From positions 1-51,039 of the forward strand of contig CASFJL010000007.1 of assembly GCA_949295005.1 (NCBI GenBank): a stretch of 51,039 bases of DNA. The letters run 5' to 3'. Positions 33,361 to 41,880 of this stretch are shown here, one piece after another. Every line of letters starts with the position of its first letter. The first letter of the stretch is position 1. The notes beneath the pieces were generated by a model that saw only the letters and a program-made list of their open reading frames with translations, had not been told where the DNA came from and made no database searches. The position numbers and the translations under genes were made by a program. The stretch comes from an uncultured Pseudomonadota bacterium (lineage in GTDB: Bacteria > Pseudomonadota > Alphaproteobacteria > RF32 > CAG-239).

Positions 33361-34614
33361 ATGGAATATATTTATAGAAATCTAACAAATGCTTTATTGG
33401 AAAGTATTAAGACTCGTCCTTTAACTTATTTAAATGGTGGAAGACAGGTTGGTAAATCAACTTTATGTGCACAATTATCTAATGATATAAAAGTAAATCA
33501 GATTACTTTTGATTCTCCTCTAATGCTTTCTTCGGCAAAATCAGATCCGGCAAATTTTGTTGATAATTTGCCTAAGGACACTTTAAATATTATTGATGAG
33601 GTTCAATTTGCCCCTGAAATTTTTCCATATTTGAAAATGCAAATAGATGAAAATAGGTTGGCAGGGCAGAATAAAAGTCTCTATCTTTTAACGGGATCAG
33701 CCAATTTAATGGCTTTGCCAACACTTTCTGATGCTCTTGTTGGTAGAATGTCTATATTAACTCTGTATCCTTTTTCTGCCAGTGAATATTATAATACAAA
33801 TATTGATTTGATTGATAAACTTTTTAATGAAGATTTATCAATTCAAAGTTATGAAGATTATGATATTTTGGATGCTATTTGCAACAGTACCTATCCGGAA
33901 ATTGCAAAAAATACGGAAATTGATCGAATAAAGTGGTTTGATAACTATCTAACTACAATTCTTAACCGAGATGTCAAATCTATATCGGACCTAAAAAATC
34001 CAGATATGATGGTTATGCTATTTTCATTACTTTCTATGAGAAGTGGAGGGCTGTTAAATAATACGGCTATTGCTTCTGAAATTGGAGTCGATTACAAAAC
34101 TTATGAGAAAATGATGGCCTTTGCTACCAATAGCTTTATGATATTCAACGTTAAACCTTGGGCCATGCCCAATAAGCTGAATAAGCGTTTTGTAAAATCT
34201 CCAAAAATGTATTTTGTAGATTGCAATTTCTTATCATATATAATGAAAAGAAGCATTTCTCACCTATATGAAAATGATAAAATGATTTTTGGTCATATAT
34301 TTGAAAATTTTGTTGCAGCAGAACTTTTAAAACATACTTCAATTCATAATATTGAACTCTCTCATTTTAGAACTTCAACCGGAAAAGAGGCAGATTTTGT
34401 TTTAGAAAATAATTCTGGAGAAATAATCGGTATAGAGGTTAAAAGCTCAAAATCAATTGATAAAAAATATTTATCAGGTCTGCAAGAACTAAAAGACTTA
34501 GTCGGAGACAAGTTTAAAAAAGGTATAATTTTATATGCCGGAAATGATGTTATCTCATTGTCAGATAAAATGTGGGCAGTTCCGGTAAGTTATTTATGGA
34601 AAAAAATAAAATGA
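33361..34614 (+). CDS. AAA ATPase with DUF4143 domain
   Basis: A protein of the common AAA_14/DUF4143 type. Walker A GGRQVGKST is at residues 26-34, and Walker B LNIIDEVQ has Asp79/Glu80. A sensor-like Ser/Thr-Gly-Ser (LLTGSANLM) and Arg in VGRMSIL follow. The C-terminal DUF4143 part contains a PD-(D/E)xK-like strand set (KEADFVLENNSGEIIGIEVK). Members are scattered in bacteria and archaea and often lie in islands; their role is not settled. It overlaps the next small gene as ATGA. It has its own promoter, next to the intact tRNA-Arg. Confidence 0.9.
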   Translation: MEYIYRNLTNALLESIKTRPLTYLNGGRQVGKSTLCAQLSNDIKVNQITFDSPLMLSSAKSDPANFVDNLPKDTLNIIDEVQFAPEIFPYLKMQIDENRLAGQNKSLYLLTGSANLMALPTLSDALVGRMSILTLYPFSASEYYNTNIDLIDKLFNEDLSIQSYEDYDILDAICNSTYPEIAKNTEIDRIKWFDNYLTTILNRDVKSISDLKNPDMMVMLFSLLSMRSGGLLNNTAIASEIGVDYKTYEKMMAFATNSFMIFNVKPWAMPNKLNKRFVKSPKMYFVDCNFLSYIMKRSISHLYENDKMIFGHIFENFVAAELLKHTSIHNIELSHFRTSTGKEADFVLENNSGEIIGIEVKSSKSIDKKYLSGLQELKDLVGDKFKKGIILYAGNDVISLSDKMWAVPVSYLWKKIK

Positions 34615-34835
34615 TAGATAATGACTTGAAATCCTTACGGAAGCAAGAAAACGATGAAATCTTAAAACATTTGGAGGCTATTTCTAAAATTATTAATGTT
34701 AAGTGTAAGAGATGTAAGTCTATCCTGGGCTGTCTAGGATGTGTATTCAGCCAAGGAGAAGTAGGGGGAGATATCTGCCATGCATATAAATTGATGCAGG
34801 TAGAAGTTGCTCCTTATCAAAAAAAAGATAGTTAA
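34611..34835 (+). CDS. small cysteine-rich protein coupled to the ATPase
   Basis: A 74-residue protein starting in an ATGA overlap with the ATPase stop codon. The N-terminal helix (SLRKQENDEILKHLEAISKI) is followed by a Cys-rich part: CKRCKSILGCLGC, then a further Cys-His (DICHAYK). Two CxxC pairs suggest zinc or Fe-S binding. Longer frames from 34572 would lie inside the ATPase gene and are not supported. Unrecognised family. The coupling suggests it works with the ATPase. Confidence 0.7.
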   Translation: MIDNDLKSLRKQENDEILKHLEAISKIINVKCKRCKSILGCLGCVFSQGEVGGDICHAYKLMQVEVAPYQKKDS

Positions 34836-34858
34836 AAATATTTTTTTCATGAACACAA

Positions 34859-34895
34859 ACAAAGCTCAACCCTTTTCGGTTGAGCTTTGTTATGT
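34859..34895 (+). terminator. strong bidirectional terminator
   Basis: ACAAAGCTCAACC (34859-34871) pairs with GGTTGAGCTTTGT (34878-34890), a perfect 13-bp stem. It lies between the convergent small Cys-rich gene and the unknown gene at 34899. Confidence 0.85.
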
Positions 34896-34898
34896 TTA

Positions 34899-35510
34899 CT
34901 AAATAATATCAAATTCTTTTAGTTTATCGATTCTTTGCCTCGGATTTTTTACATTATCTCTGATAAAAGTGCATAGCGTTATGTCATATTCTCCATCAGC
35001 GTCTATAGAAAAATCATCAAGATTTTCGCCAGCCCATTTTAGAACACGTTCATCGTCACTTAACAAAAGATATATGTGAGGAGAATGCCATCCATAGTCA
35101 TAAGAATAAAAATGATGGAATGAATTCAATCTTTTGTCATTTGTTAATTTTACCAATTCCGCATACGAATATTCGGCTAAAGAACTAGATTCTGCTTTTG
35201 CATCTATACATTTTTCTAATACACTTGCATCATAGTTCTTGAAAGAGTTACCATGATAACTATAAAACTCTTCAACTAAATCCAGAGCATCGACAACAAT
35301 AGATAAGACGTCAACAATCTCTTCTTCTCCAGAAGGGTTAATTATTTTGATTTTAGCAAATGCCTTATAGTATTCAACAACCTCAAAGTCAATTGGTTCG
35401 ATATTCTTATAACGGAGTTCATCATAGGCATATATAATGCCATATCCATCATCTCGTAAATTCTTATAAATTTCTGGATGAACTTTTTTCATTTTTTTTG
35501 TTTTTGTCAT
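34899..35510 (-). CDS. hypothetical acidic protein
   Basis: A 203-residue soluble protein, acidic and rich in Asp/Tyr (SYDYGWHSPHIYLLLSDDER), with a basic start (MTKTKKMKKVHPEIYKNL). No membrane segment or known motif. AAGGA lies about 8 nt before the start. Its position between the ATPase unit and the beta-helix/CBS gene, in reverse orientation, suggests accessory DNA. Function unknown. Confidence 0.72.
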   Translation of the reverse strand: MTKTKKMKKVHPEIYKNLRDDGYGIIYAYDELRYKNIEPIDFEVVEYYKAFAKIKIINPSGEEEIVDVLSIVVDALDLVEEFYSYHGNSFKNYDASVLEKCIDAKAESSSLAEYSYAELVKLTNDKRLNSFHHFYSYDYGWHSPHIYLLLSDDERVLKWAGENLDDFSIDADGEYDITLCTFIRDNVKNPRQRIDKLKEFDII

Positions 35511-35763
35511 TTTTATTATCCTTACAAATTATGAGGGCTTAATTACCCTATGTCACAATTGAAGCATAAATAATTTTTTTATTCTAATAAGAACTGTTGA
35601 CTTAAAAAATTTGCGATACTTTTCGTCACTATATAAAAGCAATGAATTTGGGATATATTGTTAGAATTTTGAAAAATAATAACTTGTTAGTTCTTGAAGA
35701 TCATTCTGGTATATTGAATAGTTTGTTTATAAGATAATTGCATTAAATCCATTGGAGATAATT

Positions 35764-37167
35764 ATGGAAAAATATCTAAGTCCGAATGAAATTACTTTAT
35801 CAAAAAAGGAAATTCTTGATGGTGTGCATCTTTATAATGGATCTAAATACATTAAAGGAGCAACAAAAGATACGATTATTGCTGAAGATATAGATTATCA
35901 TGATGATTTTTCTGTGTTTTTTCAATATATGGACCAGCCTATAAATTTAATTTTTAAAAACTGTTCATTTTGCGAAATACATATAGGGGACGCTGAAACA
36001 CTTAAAATAAAATGCGAATTGTCATTTGTTAATTGTACTTTTGAAGCAAGGACTGTTTTTTCTAATTGCCATTTTAAACAAGCTGTTTCTTTCATTAATA
36101 CATGCTTCAAAGGTTCAGTAAATTTTGAAAATATAAAATATGATAGGATTTTTTATTTTGAAAACATAAAAATGCTTCCCGGATATCAAGCATATTTTAC
36201 TTTTAATAATTTAATTCGAGGATCTTCTCATATTGATAATAAATTAGTAATATTTAAAACTGATTTTGAATGCCAGGTTAATTTTCAGAATTGTGATTTG
36301 CAAAATGCAGAATTTGAGTTGATCAAATTTCATGATAGAATAAACTTTAAAAAATCAATTTTTAGCCTAAACAGTAAATTAAAACATGTTAGTTTTGCTT
36401 CAAATATTCCACAATATAAGGGTTACCATCTTTTAAAACAACTCTTACCACCAACCCATGAATTTTTAACAGAGTTACTGGAACGAGAAAATAAATATCC
36501 TCCTGTAAATTTATATGAAGAAAATTTAAATATAACTTATACTTCAGATAAATATCGTAAGGTATATCGAGCAGAATTAACAGCCTTTTTAAAAGTTTCT
36601 GACAGTTGGGCTAAGAAAATTGAAAAAGAACAGCCTACACATCTAACTCCTTATAAAGAGGGAAAATTTACTTATTATGCACTTGATCAAGTAAAAAGAT
36701 TTTTAAAACAATACTATAAACATAGTGCAAATTGTAACATTCTTATTCAAAAAGTTATAGATTATTGCATTCCAGTGCGAAAGATAAAAACCACAGATTT
36801 AAATCAAAAAATTGTTTCGGAAATAACGGAAATGCTTACTTATAGATATTCTCATATACCTGTTTTAGATAATAATAAAATAATAGGGGTATTAAGCTAT
36901 AAAAATATGTTAACTTATCTTATTGAAAAAAATCTCAATAACAGCCTAGAAAAAATTACAGTTTCTGAGTTAAGAAATATTATAACGCAAGATAAGTTAT
37001 CTTACAAAATTGTTGCACCCAACACTTTTATCAAAGATGTTAAAAAACTATTCAGCCCCCAAAATAATGCCTCCAGAGAATTAGATGTGGTTTATATTAC
37101 AGATAATGGTAAAGCCAATGGAAATCTACTGGGTATGGTTACAGCAGCAGATATTGCCAGTTGGTAA
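35764..37167 (+). CDS. beta-helix / HTH / tandem CBS protein
   Basis: A 467-residue three-part protein. Residues 60-210 carry pentapeptide-like repeats (LIFKNCSF, LSFVNCTF, TVFSNCHF, VSFINTCF, VNFENIKY, INFKKSIF). Residues 268-318 resemble an excisionase-type HTH (RAELTAFLKVSDSWAKKI...YYALDQVKRFLKQYYK). Residues 337-467 are two CBS domains, with HIPVLDNNKIIGVLSYKNML and LLGMVTAADIASW. CBS pairs usually sense adenine nucleotides or SAM. The start at 35764 has GGAG upstream. It shares the beta-helix plus HTH plan with the integrase-linked protein at 32222. Its role is unknown; a ligand-responsive DNA-binding protein is plausible. Confidence 0.8.
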   Translation: MEKYLSPNEITLSKKEILDGVHLYNGSKYIKGATKDTIIAEDIDYHDDFSVFFQYMDQPINLIFKNCSFCEIHIGDAETLKIKCELSFVNCTFEARTVFSNCHFKQAVSFINTCFKGSVNFENIKYDRIFYFENIKMLPGYQAYFTFNNLIRGSSHIDNKLVIFKTDFECQVNFQNCDLQNAEFELIKFHDRINFKKSIFSLNSKLKHVSFASNIPQYKGYHLLKQLLPPTHEFLTELLERENKYPPVNLYEENLNITYTSDKYRKVYRAELTAFLKVSDSWAKKIEKEQPTHLTPYKEGKFTYYALDQVKRFLKQYYKHSANCNILIQKVIDYCIPVRKIKTTDLNQKIVSEITEMLTYRYSHIPVLDNNKIIGVLSYKNMLTYLIEKNLNNSLEKITVSELRNIITQDKLSYKIVAPNTFIKDVKKLFSPQNNASRELDVVYITDNGKANGNLLGMVTAADIASW

Positions 37168-37206
37168 AACGAAGAAGAGGTTATCTCCTCTTTAACTGCG
37201 TTTTGT
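37166..37206. terminator. weak hairpin between the beta-helix/CBS gene and the glycan operon
   Basis: AAGAGG and CCTCTT form an inner stem, and AAAACG with CGTTTT an outer one. The structure is symmetric, so it could end both convergent units. There is no long T-run. Confidence 0.45.
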
Positions 37207-37234
37207 ATAAAGAAGCATAGTTTATGAACACATA

Positions 37235-38071
37235 TCAAAATATTTTACCCAAAAAAAGTCGCAATATTTTGAAAAGTCGGTAATATTTTTTTATTTTGAA
37301 GTGTTTTAACGTTTTGCGAACATATCTGAATTGTTTTCGGCTCATCAATAAAATATCTTTAAAAAATATTTGGCTGGCGTGTGTAAACAACTCTTTTTGT
37401 TCTTGTCGGCAGAGATTTATTTTTGCTTGAGAATCTTGAGCCGGATGAATACGCCCTTTGACCAAAAATTTATCTACCCAATAAAATTTGTAACCATGTT
37501 TGATAAAATCAAACCAACGATCATAGTCTTGGGTGGTTCTCAAGCGGGTGTTAAAATATCCGCATTCCTCAAAAGCTTTTTTAGGAATGAGGAGAGAACA
37601 GCCGTGAATCATGGAAGCAAATAATATAGACAAGATGTTTTTACGGTCATCGGGAGTATAGTGGACTTTACCTAAATATGAAGGTTCTACGGTACCATTG
37701 TTATAAAGTAACAAGAAATTTGAAAAGATGATGACTTTTTCGTCGTTAAGCGTATTCAACAATTTTATCTGCGCCGAGATTTTATTCGGCAAGTATAAAT
37801 CATCATGCGAAAGCCATGAAATATATTCTCCTTTGGCTTTTTGAATGGCCAGATTCAGAGCACTCGCCACGCCGCCGTTTTCTTTTTGAAAATAACGAAT
37901 TTTGTTGCCGTAACTTTGGGCTATTTCATCGGTGTTGTCCGTAGAGCCGTCATTAACAACAATAATTTCAATGTTTTTATATGTTTGAGCCAGAGCACTG
38001 TCGATCGCTTCTTTCATATAATTTGAGCCATTGTAGACAGGAATGACTATCGAGACCAAAGGCATTGACAT
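37235..38071 (-). CDS. GT2 family glycosyltransferase
   Basis: GT-A inverting transferase of the surface-glycan cluster. It has the nucleotide-binding N-terminus VSIVIPVYNGSNYMKEAIDS, the VVNDGSTDNTDE loop, the metal site WLSHDDLYLP, and the later acceptor-side motif TTQDYDRWFDF. It is 278 residues. AAGGAAAT precedes the start. It is the last gene of the long minus-strand operon, 1 nt downstream of a GT4 gene. The donor and acceptor sugars cannot be read from sequence. Confidence 0.92.
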   Translation of the reverse strand: MSMPLVSIVIPVYNGSNYMKEAIDSALAQTYKNIEIIVVNDGSTDNTDEIAQSYGNKIRYFQKENGGVASALNLAIQKAKGEYISWLSHDDLYLPNKISAQIKLLNTLNDEKVIIFSNFLLLYNNGTVEPSYLGKVHYTPDDRKNILSILFASMIHGCSLLIPKKAFEECGYFNTRLRTTQDYDRWFDFIKHGYKFYWVDKFLVKGRIHPAQDSQAKINLCRQEQKELFTHASQIFFKDILLMSRKQFRYVRKTLKHFKIKKYYRLFKILRLFLGKIF

Positions 38072-38072
38072 A

Positions 38073-39035
38073 TTATTTCCTTAATATATCTATAATTAAA
38101 TCTTTCCACTTTTTCATTGTGCTGCTTTTTGTTAAATCTTTTTCCAAAATAAACTTTCTTGGGCTATATTTTTCTGCATTATTATATAAATAATTAACTT
38201 TTTCGATTATATTTTTTTCATCAAATTTTATTCCCCATATTGCTTCTTTTTTGTCTTCAAATTTTTTATAGATACCTGTGTTTGTTGTTGCAACTGGTAA
38301 ATTCATCAACATTGATTCTATTCCCGCTAAATGAAAAGTTTCTAATTTTGATGTACAGACGGTCATTCTGCAATTTATCATAATTTGTTTCAATTTCGAT
38401 TGATCAATTTTATTATAAACTTTAATTCTAGGGTGGCTAATTTTAAAGTCATCCTTCATGACAAAAACAAATTCATATTCCGTATTATCGACCAGATACA
38501 TTAACAAATCAAAGCCCTTAGGCCAAATAGTTGCCGCACCAATAAAAAGAATGGAATCCTTTTTGACTTCATTGGCTATTTTTTCATCTTTTTCTAATAT
38601 ATATGGGTTAAAAAAGTCTGCATCAACTCCCATAGGAATCATTTCTACACGTGTTTGGGATAATTTATTTAAATAAGGATTTACTAAATCTTGTATATAA
38701 GGAGAATTTATAACAACAGTATTACAAGAGTTAATCACAGGTAATTGTTCTTTAAAAAATCTTTTTTCATCATAGAAATCTTGTAATAAACATATTTGCG
38801 GAACTTTTGTTTTAATTGGCCGAAAAAATGTTGCGTTTCTTATTATGTAATCCGGTTTCTTATGCCAAAAAAGCTCTCGTTCAATTTTTTTTGATAATTT
38901 ATTAAAAGGCGTGTAGCCAAATGTTTTATCTTCCAATCCTTCGATATTCTCTAACAAATCATGCCAAAATGTTTTAGTGTTAGGTATGCAGGTCAAGCAA
39001 TCATTAACAAGCCACCCTCTTTTGCTTTCAGACAT
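38073..39035 (-). CDS. GT4-like glycosyltransferase
   Basis: GT-B fold transferase. The C-terminal donor domain has SILFIGAATIWPKGFDLL, VCTSKLETFHLAGIESMLMN and PVATTNTGI, replacing the usual EG-P-E motif with ETFHLAGIE. The N-terminal domain is short and lacks the common G-rich loop; it has KTFWHDLLEN and VVINSPYIQDLV. The start has AGGAG upstream and overlaps the previous stop by 1 nt. 320 residues. The substrate is unknown. Confidence 0.84.
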   Translation of the reverse strand: MSESKRGWLVNDCLTCIPNTKTFWHDLLENIEGLEDKTFGYTPFNKLSKKIERELFWHKKPDYIIRNATFFRPIKTKVPQICLLQDFYDEKRFFKEQLPVINSCNTVVINSPYIQDLVNPYLNKLSQTRVEMIPMGVDADFFNPYILEKDEKIANEVKKDSILFIGAATIWPKGFDLLMYLVDNTEYEFVFVMKDDFKISHPRIKVYNKIDQSKLKQIMINCRMTVCTSKLETFHLAGIESMLMNLPVATTNTGIYKKFEDKKEAIWGIKFDEKNIIEKVNYLYNNAEKYSPRKFILEKDLTKSSTMKKWKDLIIDILRK

Positions 39036-41248
39036 TACTTTTCTCCTTTTGCGAGCAAACTAAACATAGTATCGTTTTGATAGGATTTGTATGAAATGAT
39101 ATCTAAATTTGCAAACATATCCTTTCTTAAACCACAACGGTGAATTTCTGAAGGAATGTCATGTTGTTGTTCCTGAAATCCAAGAGGACCATTAATCATT
39201 ATGTATCTATAGTGTTTTTTTATAGTTTTTATAACTTTTAAACAGTCTTCTTCAGATAAATGTTCAAGGACATCACTGCAAATTAGTAAATCTCCAGAAA
39301 GTTTATCGCACATATCAATAATATCATTATTATAAATTTTATCGTAAATTTCATCTAATTTATTATTGATAATATATGACCTTTCTAGTTCAACGCCTTC
39401 AATAAAACAATTAGGAAATATATATTTACTTAATTTACCCCAAAAGCCATCTCCACATCCAAAATCAACAATATTTTTTATATTATGAAGATTTGACAGT
39501 ATTTTATAAGCATCATTATTTATACAAGGATTATGTTTCCAAGTAGATATTTCTGAAGGTAATCCCTTTATTCCATTTTTTTGATAAGTTTTTTTCTTAT
39601 AAGTTATTTTTAGTCCAAGTATTGTCAATATTCTTTTATTACCATTTTTTTTCTTTGAAAAAATATTGTTTAATATTAGATTTTTTATTTTATTTAATTT
39701 TACTTCTGTTGACATATCTCGTTCTCCTTCTTGTATGTGATAACAAATTGAATCAAAAACCGTTATGTGTTTCATATTGAATTTTTTTGCTAAAACCTCA
39801 TTGAAAAAATAATCATCTCCGCTTTTTATAACGGCTCCGTTTTGTGTTCCAATTGTTCCATCTTGATATAAATTACCTTCAGGATATCCGCCTGCATCAA
39901 TGAATCTTTTAGAGTTAAATACTACAGGCATAAACAATCCGCCTTCTTTTATTACTCCTTTATCTTTTTCCATTAAAGAGTTTGCCAATTTGTTGAATTT
40001 TTTATAATTAATATTCATTGCATTTCTTCCGCAATCTTGGCTAATTCCGTATTGGCCACTCGGCATTTTTCCACTTTCGATTAATCTCGATGTCGGAATA
40101 TTTTCTCCATTATGATGTGCCATTAAATTTTTTAACCAGTTATTTGCAAAAATCATATCAGAATTGATTAAACAAACATTATCATATCGGCTTTGTTTAA
40201 CTGCATTGTTATAACAACGGTAAACTCTGTTTATATAGTATTCATTTGGGTTTGGATCGTTATATATTGTATATGGTATATCGGACTCTTTCAGCTTTTT
40301 TAAGACTTTGGGACTTGCATCATTTGCAATAATCCTAATTCCAACAATATAATCCGGATTAGAGTAGATAATTTTTTCTAATTCTTCTGAAATAAGTTTT
40401 AAATATTCATTACTGCAATAAATCAATGAAATAATTTCAACATTAGGTTTGACCGCAATGTATTCTGGATATTTTTCTAAAAATTGGTCAAGAGACTTTG
40501 GTTTATATGAATCCAACAAAATAAATCTTTTTTTAGCGTATTCCTCTTGTCTACTCCACAAATCTAAACCATTTTTAAGATTTTTTTGAATTTTCTCAAT
40601 ATCTCCAACTTTATCTATAATTTGCTCAGATTCAGCAATGTTCTCGATTTTTTCCCTTATGCGCATGGCCCCACCCATGTATGAGTAATGCCATCCACCA
40701 TTTTTTATTATTACTCTTTTTTTGCTATTATTAAATCTTGCATAATTTCTCATTTCTTGAGGGGACATTAAGCCGTATGGAGCGTAGCATGTGCCAAGCC
40801 ATTTGCAATTTTGTTGGCAATTTACGTAATAATAAAATAAATCTTGCTCAAATACTATTGGGTATTTTGCATTTAAACATTCATTGAGCTTATCCTTATT
40901 CCAAAATTCATCTAAATCAGAAACAAAAATAGCATCACCTTCTTTAGCTATACCTTGTAATCCTCTTTCAATAGCATTTCTTTGAAAATTTTCGGCAATC
41001 CATATATTTTTACTATCATAGTCAGGTAAGTCATCCACAATAACGTGGATTACCTTATCTAGATATTTTTTTAAATTTACTTTTAAACTATTAAATATAG
41101 GAGTATGCGCTTTCCCTGTATGTGTTTTTGTGGCTTCTACTATAACAAAATAATCTACGACATCATAGTATTCCATGAATCTAAGTTCAAGTAGTTCTTT
41201 TTCGTTAAAAAAAGTAAAACAATCAAAAATCTGTTGCTTTGCTTCCAT
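39035..41248 (-). CDS. three-domain enzyme: GT17-like, GT2-like and SAM methyltransferase
   Basis: 737 residues joining three activities. Residues 1-265 resemble GT17 (DCFTFFNEKELLELR, VEATKTHTGKAH, the metal site SDLDEFW). About 270-530 is GT2-like (VEIISLIYCSNEYL, NDASPKVLKKL, INSDMIFANNWL). About 589-737 is a class I methyltransferase (NIVDFGCGDGFWGK, CSDVLEHLSEEDCL). A linker near 560 carries RILTILGLKITYKKK, a motif also seen in other proteins of the cluster. AGGAG precedes the start. Such fusions probably build and cap or methylate one glycan branch; the order and sugars are unknown. Visibly AT-rich compared with the sugar-nucleotide genes. Confidence 0.82.
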   Translation of the reverse strand: MEAKQQIFDCFTFFNEKELLELRFMEYYDVVDYFVIVEATKTHTGKAHTPIFNSLKVNLKKYLDKVIHVIVDDLPDYDSKNIWIAENFQRNAIERGLQGIAKEGDAIFVSDLDEFWNKDKLNECLNAKYPIVFEQDLFYYYVNCQQNCKWLGTCYAPYGLMSPQEMRNYARFNNSKKRVIIKNGGWHYSYMGGAMRIREKIENIAESEQIIDKVGDIEKIQKNLKNGLDLWSRQEEYAKKRFILLDSYKPKSLDQFLEKYPEYIAVKPNVEIISLIYCSNEYLKLISEELEKIIYSNPDYIVGIRIIANDASPKVLKKLKESDIPYTIYNDPNPNEYYINRVYRCYNNAVKQSRYDNVCLINSDMIFANNWLKNLMAHHNGENIPTSRLIESGKMPSGQYGISQDCGRNAMNINYKKFNKLANSLMEKDKGVIKEGGLFMPVVFNSKRFIDAGGYPEGNLYQDGTIGTQNGAVIKSGDDYFFNEVLAKKFNMKHITVFDSICYHIQEGERDMSTEVKLNKIKNLILNNIFSKKKNGNKRILTILGLKITYKKKTYQKNGIKGLPSEISTWKHNPCINNDAYKILSNLHNIKNIVDFGCGDGFWGKLSKYIFPNCFIEGVELERSYIINNKLDEIYDKIYNNDIIDMCDKLSGDLLICSDVLEHLSEEDCLKVIKTIKKHYRYIMINGPLGFQEQQHDIPSEIHRCGLRKDMFANLDIISYKSYQNDTMFSLLAKGEK

Positions 41249-41257
41249 TGTTTTCTC

Positions 41258-41869
41258 CTATAAATCAATATGTCTTAAATCATGTTTTTTGTTAACAATT
41301 GTTATACTACAATTTGAAATTGGTAGAGTTACATAGTTATAATCATCTTGATGCTTGTTGAGATACTCATTTATTTTATAGGCATCAGAGCAATAATTTT
41401 TATCAAATAAAAACTTTTCTTTGGGAGATGTATCATGTAATAAAATTACTCCATTAGAGTTTAGAATTTTGACTGAATTTTCAAAATCTTTAATGACATT
41501 TTCAATGTCATGACAAGCGTCTATAAAAATAACATCAAATTTTTTTTTATTTTGTAAAAAATAATTATCGGTTGTCATTTTAAAAAAAGTTCCAAATGCA
41601 ATTTTGGCATCTTTAAGCATGTCTACACATTCAGCATAATCTAATTGTTTGTTTTTAGTAACAATATAATTATAGTTTTTTGCATCATAAATACCTAATT
41701 CCAAGTATGATTTATAATCACATCTTCTTAAAATACTATCTATCAATTCAGCATGTTCTGTTGGTGCTTTATCTGTTATGTTATTTTTGTATTTATGTGA
41801 AAATAATTTCTTGCCCATAATTTTTACTGTTATCATATTTGAGGTTTTTACCAATGAAAGTATTTGCAT
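41258..41869 (-). CDS. class I SAM-dependent methyltransferase
   Basis: Resembles the Methyltransferase_24 type. A long N-terminal stretch (ITVKIMGKKLFSHKYKNN) precedes the SAM motif YLELGIYDAKNY near residue 57, then DVIFIDACHDIENV and ILLHDTSP, the last two typical of that group. AGGATAGG precedes the start. It lies 11 nt downstream of the RmlD-like gene and 9 nt before the three-domain gene. It presumably modifies a sugar of the same glycan. 203 residues. Confidence 0.82.
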   Translation of the reverse strand: MQILSLVKTSNMITVKIMGKKLFSHKYKNNITDKAPTEHAELIDSILRRCDYKSYLELGIYDAKNYNYIVTKNKQLDYAECVDMLKDAKIAFGTFFKMTTDNYFLQNKKKFDVIFIDACHDIENVIKDFENSVKILNSNGVILLHDTSPKEKFLFDKNYCSDAYKINEYLNKHQDDYNYVTLPISNCSITIVNKKHDLRHIDL

Positions 41870-41880
41870 ATGCCTATCCT

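Noticed and set aside
35642..35737. 31-codon frame (MNLGYIVRILKNNN...) before the beta-helix/CBS gene
   Set aside because: No ribosome-binding site and a length easily reached by chance; the 250-bp gap otherwise shows no clear promoter or gene.
32222..37167. Reading the F-x-x-x-x-F repeats as leucine-rich or ankyrin repeats
   Set aside because: The spacing is five residues with Phe and small residues alternating, which fits pentapeptide-like beta-helices, not 24- or 33-residue repeats.
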